Shown here: positions 62,352 through 64,000 of the stretch, piece by piece
How the letters are laid out: the number at the start of each line of letters is the position of its first letter
Position numbering within the stretch: the first letter of the stretch is position 1
Origin: Bdellovibrionales bacterium
GTDB lineage: Bacteria; Bdellovibrionota; Bdellovibrionia; Bdellovibrionales; Bdellovibrionaceae
Assembly: GCA_016713585.1 (NCBI GenBank)
Contig: JADJOV010000002.1
Location: 248,001-312,000 of the forward strand
Direction: 5' to 3'
DNA length: 64,000 nt
Notes under the pieces: generated by a model
Told to the model about the DNA's origin: nothing
The model's input: only the letters and a program-made list of their open reading frames with translations
The model's database searches: none
Translations under genes and position numbers: made by a program

Positions 62352-63548
62352 TTAGTGGGAGTCAATACTCAGTTCAACAAGAGTCTCTAAGTGGTTAGTT
62401 TGCGGGAACATTTCGAAAGATTGAATCTGTTCTATCTTAAGTTTTTTGCCCCTGCTTGCTAACGCTGCCTTCAGAAAACTCAAATCCCGCCCAAGCGAAA
62501 CCGGATTGCAACTAACATAGATAAGATGTTTAAGACCCGAAGCGGCAAAGGATTTCAAAACAAACTCGCTCGTCCCACCTCGAGGGGGGTCCAAAACGAC
62601 TAGAGTTTTTTCGTCTGGAATAAATCGCCGCAAGAAAATGTCCGAAGAAGTCGCATAAAATTCTAAAAATTTCGCCGGAGTTTTTTGTTGTTCTGATCTT
62701 TTTCTGGCCAATCGGACAAGTTCAGCATTGGATTCAACCCCAACAACTTGAGCTGACTTGTGGGCTGCCGAAAGTGGAAAGGTAAAATTACCAGCGCCAC
62801 TATAGAAATCAAAAACAATTGCAGGTTTGTGCTTTTGACTCCATTGAGTTACTGTTGAAATAAGATCATCATTTTGAAGGCGATTGACCTGTGAAAACAG
62901 CTGATCCTCGACCTCATCTGCTAAAACTCGGTAGGCCCCAGTTCCTTCCTGAGTCAAATAGAGTTCAACCTTGATCTCGGCTTTACCGTCACGCCTGGGG
63001 AGGTGAACTCCCTCTCTAAAAAAATTCCGTAGTGGCTCTTCAACCAATAGGCAGTCCTTGACTGGTATCAATGTGTGACTCTTCCAACCATAGAAACCCA
63101 ATTCGCTGCCTTGAAGCCGAGGTTGAATACGACTGCGGTACCCAAAAGCCTTGGGGCTAGGAATAATTGGATTTAACAACAGATCCATTCCCGGTAAAAA
63201 TTTTTCTAGGATTTCTCGAACCAAACTCTCTTTTTCTAGAAGTTGTTGCTCTCGAGAAATCTGCTGCCAACTGCACCCACCGCATCTCCCAGCATATTCG
63301 CAAGGGGGTTGCACTCGAGAGGGTCCGGGCTGAATAATTTCTAGGATTCTTCCATGATAATGATTCTTCTTTGCAAAATCGATCCGAATTTTAAGACGGT
63401 CCCCTGGGCAAGCCCAAGGCACAAATATAACGGCAGTCTGATGTCTGGCGACGCCCTCACCCGTGATTGCCATCTTTTCTATAGTGACTTCAAGTTCATG
63501 ATGTAAGAGGGACTCAGAAGAATCCCTCGCCACAGAGGGTTTTGACAT
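62352..63548 (-). CDS. RlmD/RumA-like 23S rRNA uracil-5-methyltransferase
   Basis: 398-aa SAM-dependent RNA methyltransferase. TRAM domain at residues 10-65 (LEVTIEKMAITGEGVARHQT, AKKNHYHGRILEII), Fe-S cysteines in PCEYAGRCGGCSWQQ, SAM motif VFDFYSGAGNFTFPLS, VVLDPPRGGTSE, and catalytic Cys in LIYVSCNPVSLGRDL. The exact target uracil cannot be read (RlmD at U1939 or RlmC at U747 type). Twenty bp from the TPR gene. Confidence 0.88.
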   Translation of the reverse strand: MSKPSVARDSSESLLHHELEVTIEKMAITGEGVARHQTAVIFVPWACPGDRLKIRIDFAKKNHYHGRILEIIQPGPSRVQPPCEYAGRCGGCSWQQISREQQLLEKESLVREILEKFLPGMDLLLNPIIPSPKAFGYRSRIQPRLQGSELGFYGWKSHTLIPVKDCLLVEEPLRNFFREGVHLPRRDGKAEIKVELYLTQEGTGAYRVLADEVEDQLFSQVNRLQNDDLISTVTQWSQKHKPAIVFDFYSGAGNFTFPLSAAHKSAQVVGVESNAELVRLARKRSEQQKTPAKFLEFYATSSDIFLRRFIPDEKTLVVLDPPRGGTSEFVLKSFAASGLKHLIYVSCNPVSLGRDLSFLKAALASRGKKLKIEQIQSFEMFPQTNHLETLVELSIDSH

Positions 63549-63567
63549 CTTTAAGATTCTGATATCA

Positions 63568-63993
63568 TTAAAGATTTACAATTTCATTGCGCTCAAAAAA
63601 CAAAGCGATTTCGCGGGCTGCAGAGGTCGGACTATCAGAGCCATGCACTGCATTTTCGCCCATACTGTCACCAAATTTAGCGCGAATTGTGCCAACGGTT
63701 GCTTTCTTGGGATCGGTTGCGCCCATAATTTCGCGATTCTTAAGAACTGCATTTTCACCTGACAAGACCATGAGTAGGACTGGTCCTGAAGTCATGAATG
63801 CCACAAGCTCTCCAAAAAAGGGGCGAGCTTTGTGTTCTGCATAAAACTCTTCACACTTTGATTTTGAAATCAGGGAAAGCTTACAGGCCGCTATCTTGAG
63901 ACCATTACTCTCAAACTGCTCAACAATATTGCCGAGAACGTTTTTTTTAACAGCGTTTGGTTTAATAATTGAAAATGTTTGCTCAATTGCCAT
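63568..63993 (-). CDS. ndk: Nucleoside diphosphate kinase
   Basis: 141-aa enzyme that balances NTP pools. EQTFSIIKPNAVKKNVLGNI is the N-terminus with the nucleotide-binding Lys, and NAVHGSDSPTSAAREIALFF holds the phosphorylated His. Full length, with the start 7 bp from the window edge; AGAAAG precedes the ATG. Confidence 0.97.
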   Translation of the reverse strand: MAIEQTFSIIKPNAVKKNVLGNIVEQFESNGLKIAACKLSLISKSKCEEFYAEHKARPFFGELVAFMTSGPVLLMVLSGENAVLKNREIMGATDPKKATVGTIRAKFGDSMGENAVHGSDSPTSAAREIALFFERNEIVNL

Positions 63994-64000
63994 ACTTTCT

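Overview
The window looks like a chromosomal segment of a Bdellovibrionota (Bdellovibrio-like) bacterium. The clues are a TIGR02147-family gene, a tmRNA with a GNDY-type tag, a 4.5S RNA-dnaX-ybaB-recR-mglA-nadA block with a gliding-type GTPase (MglA), a eukaryotic-type NADP isocitrate dehydrogenase, and the menaquinone genes menBACE. This assignment is inference from gene content; no rRNA is present to confirm it.

The window has two halves. About 1-36.19 kb is accessory DNA lying against the 3' end of ssrA (tmRNA, 36194-36546, minus strand). About 36.8-64 kb is ordinary housekeeping DNA.

Accessory half. 0-4.2 kb: a polysaccharide deacetylase, remnants of AbiEii and VOC genes, and a coupled operon of a DUF5519-like protein and three GNAT acetyltransferases. 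4.2-6.1 kb: a HIT-GNAT fusion, a GNAT and a GNAT remnant. 6.1-7.2 kb: a Nudix hydrolase and a HigBA-like toxin-antitoxin pair. 7.3-13.2 kb: an AbiE-like pair, a threonyl-tRNA synthetase core fragment, and an operon of a peptidase E-GNAT fusion, two HAD hydrolases and a broken GNAT. The three GNAT operons each follow a copy of the same 140-210 bp repeat. 13.2-14.5 kb: a TIGR02391 protein with an unknown partner. 14.6-36.2 kb: a probable ssrA-integrated island. It holds an XRE-ImmA/IrrE protease, a PIN nuclease, a two-helix membrane protein and an unknown protein; a type I restriction-modification operon whose last gene is an AAA ATPase; a PD-(D/E)XK-like nuclease, a RarA-C-like protein, a serine recombinase, repeat-rich DNA, an AEP-type primase and its partner; and an excisionase-like gene and tyrosine integrase. 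Two copies of one IS3-family element interrupt hsdR and the integrase.

Core half: tmRNA, TIGR02147 regulator, PAP2 phosphatase, YgjP-like metallohydrolase, SrkA-like kinase, icd, 4.5S RNA, dnaX-ybaB-recR-mglA-nadA-phosphopantetheinyl transferase, PilZ protein, menB-menA-menC-menE, lipoprotein, hflX, tRNA-Arg, tRNA-Ser, a large secreted coiled-coil protein, an operon of TPR lipoprotein, RodZ-like protein, GT39 glycosyltransferase and PHP-like protein, then an RlmD-like methyltransferase and ndk.

Quality note: many genes, including ybaB, recR, mglA, nadA, menB and hflX, are broken by single-base indels, mostly in homopolymers. The two IS copies differ from each other mainly by the same kind of change. 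Most of these frameshifts are therefore probably consensus errors, and broken accessory genes should not be called pseudogenes on that evidence alone.
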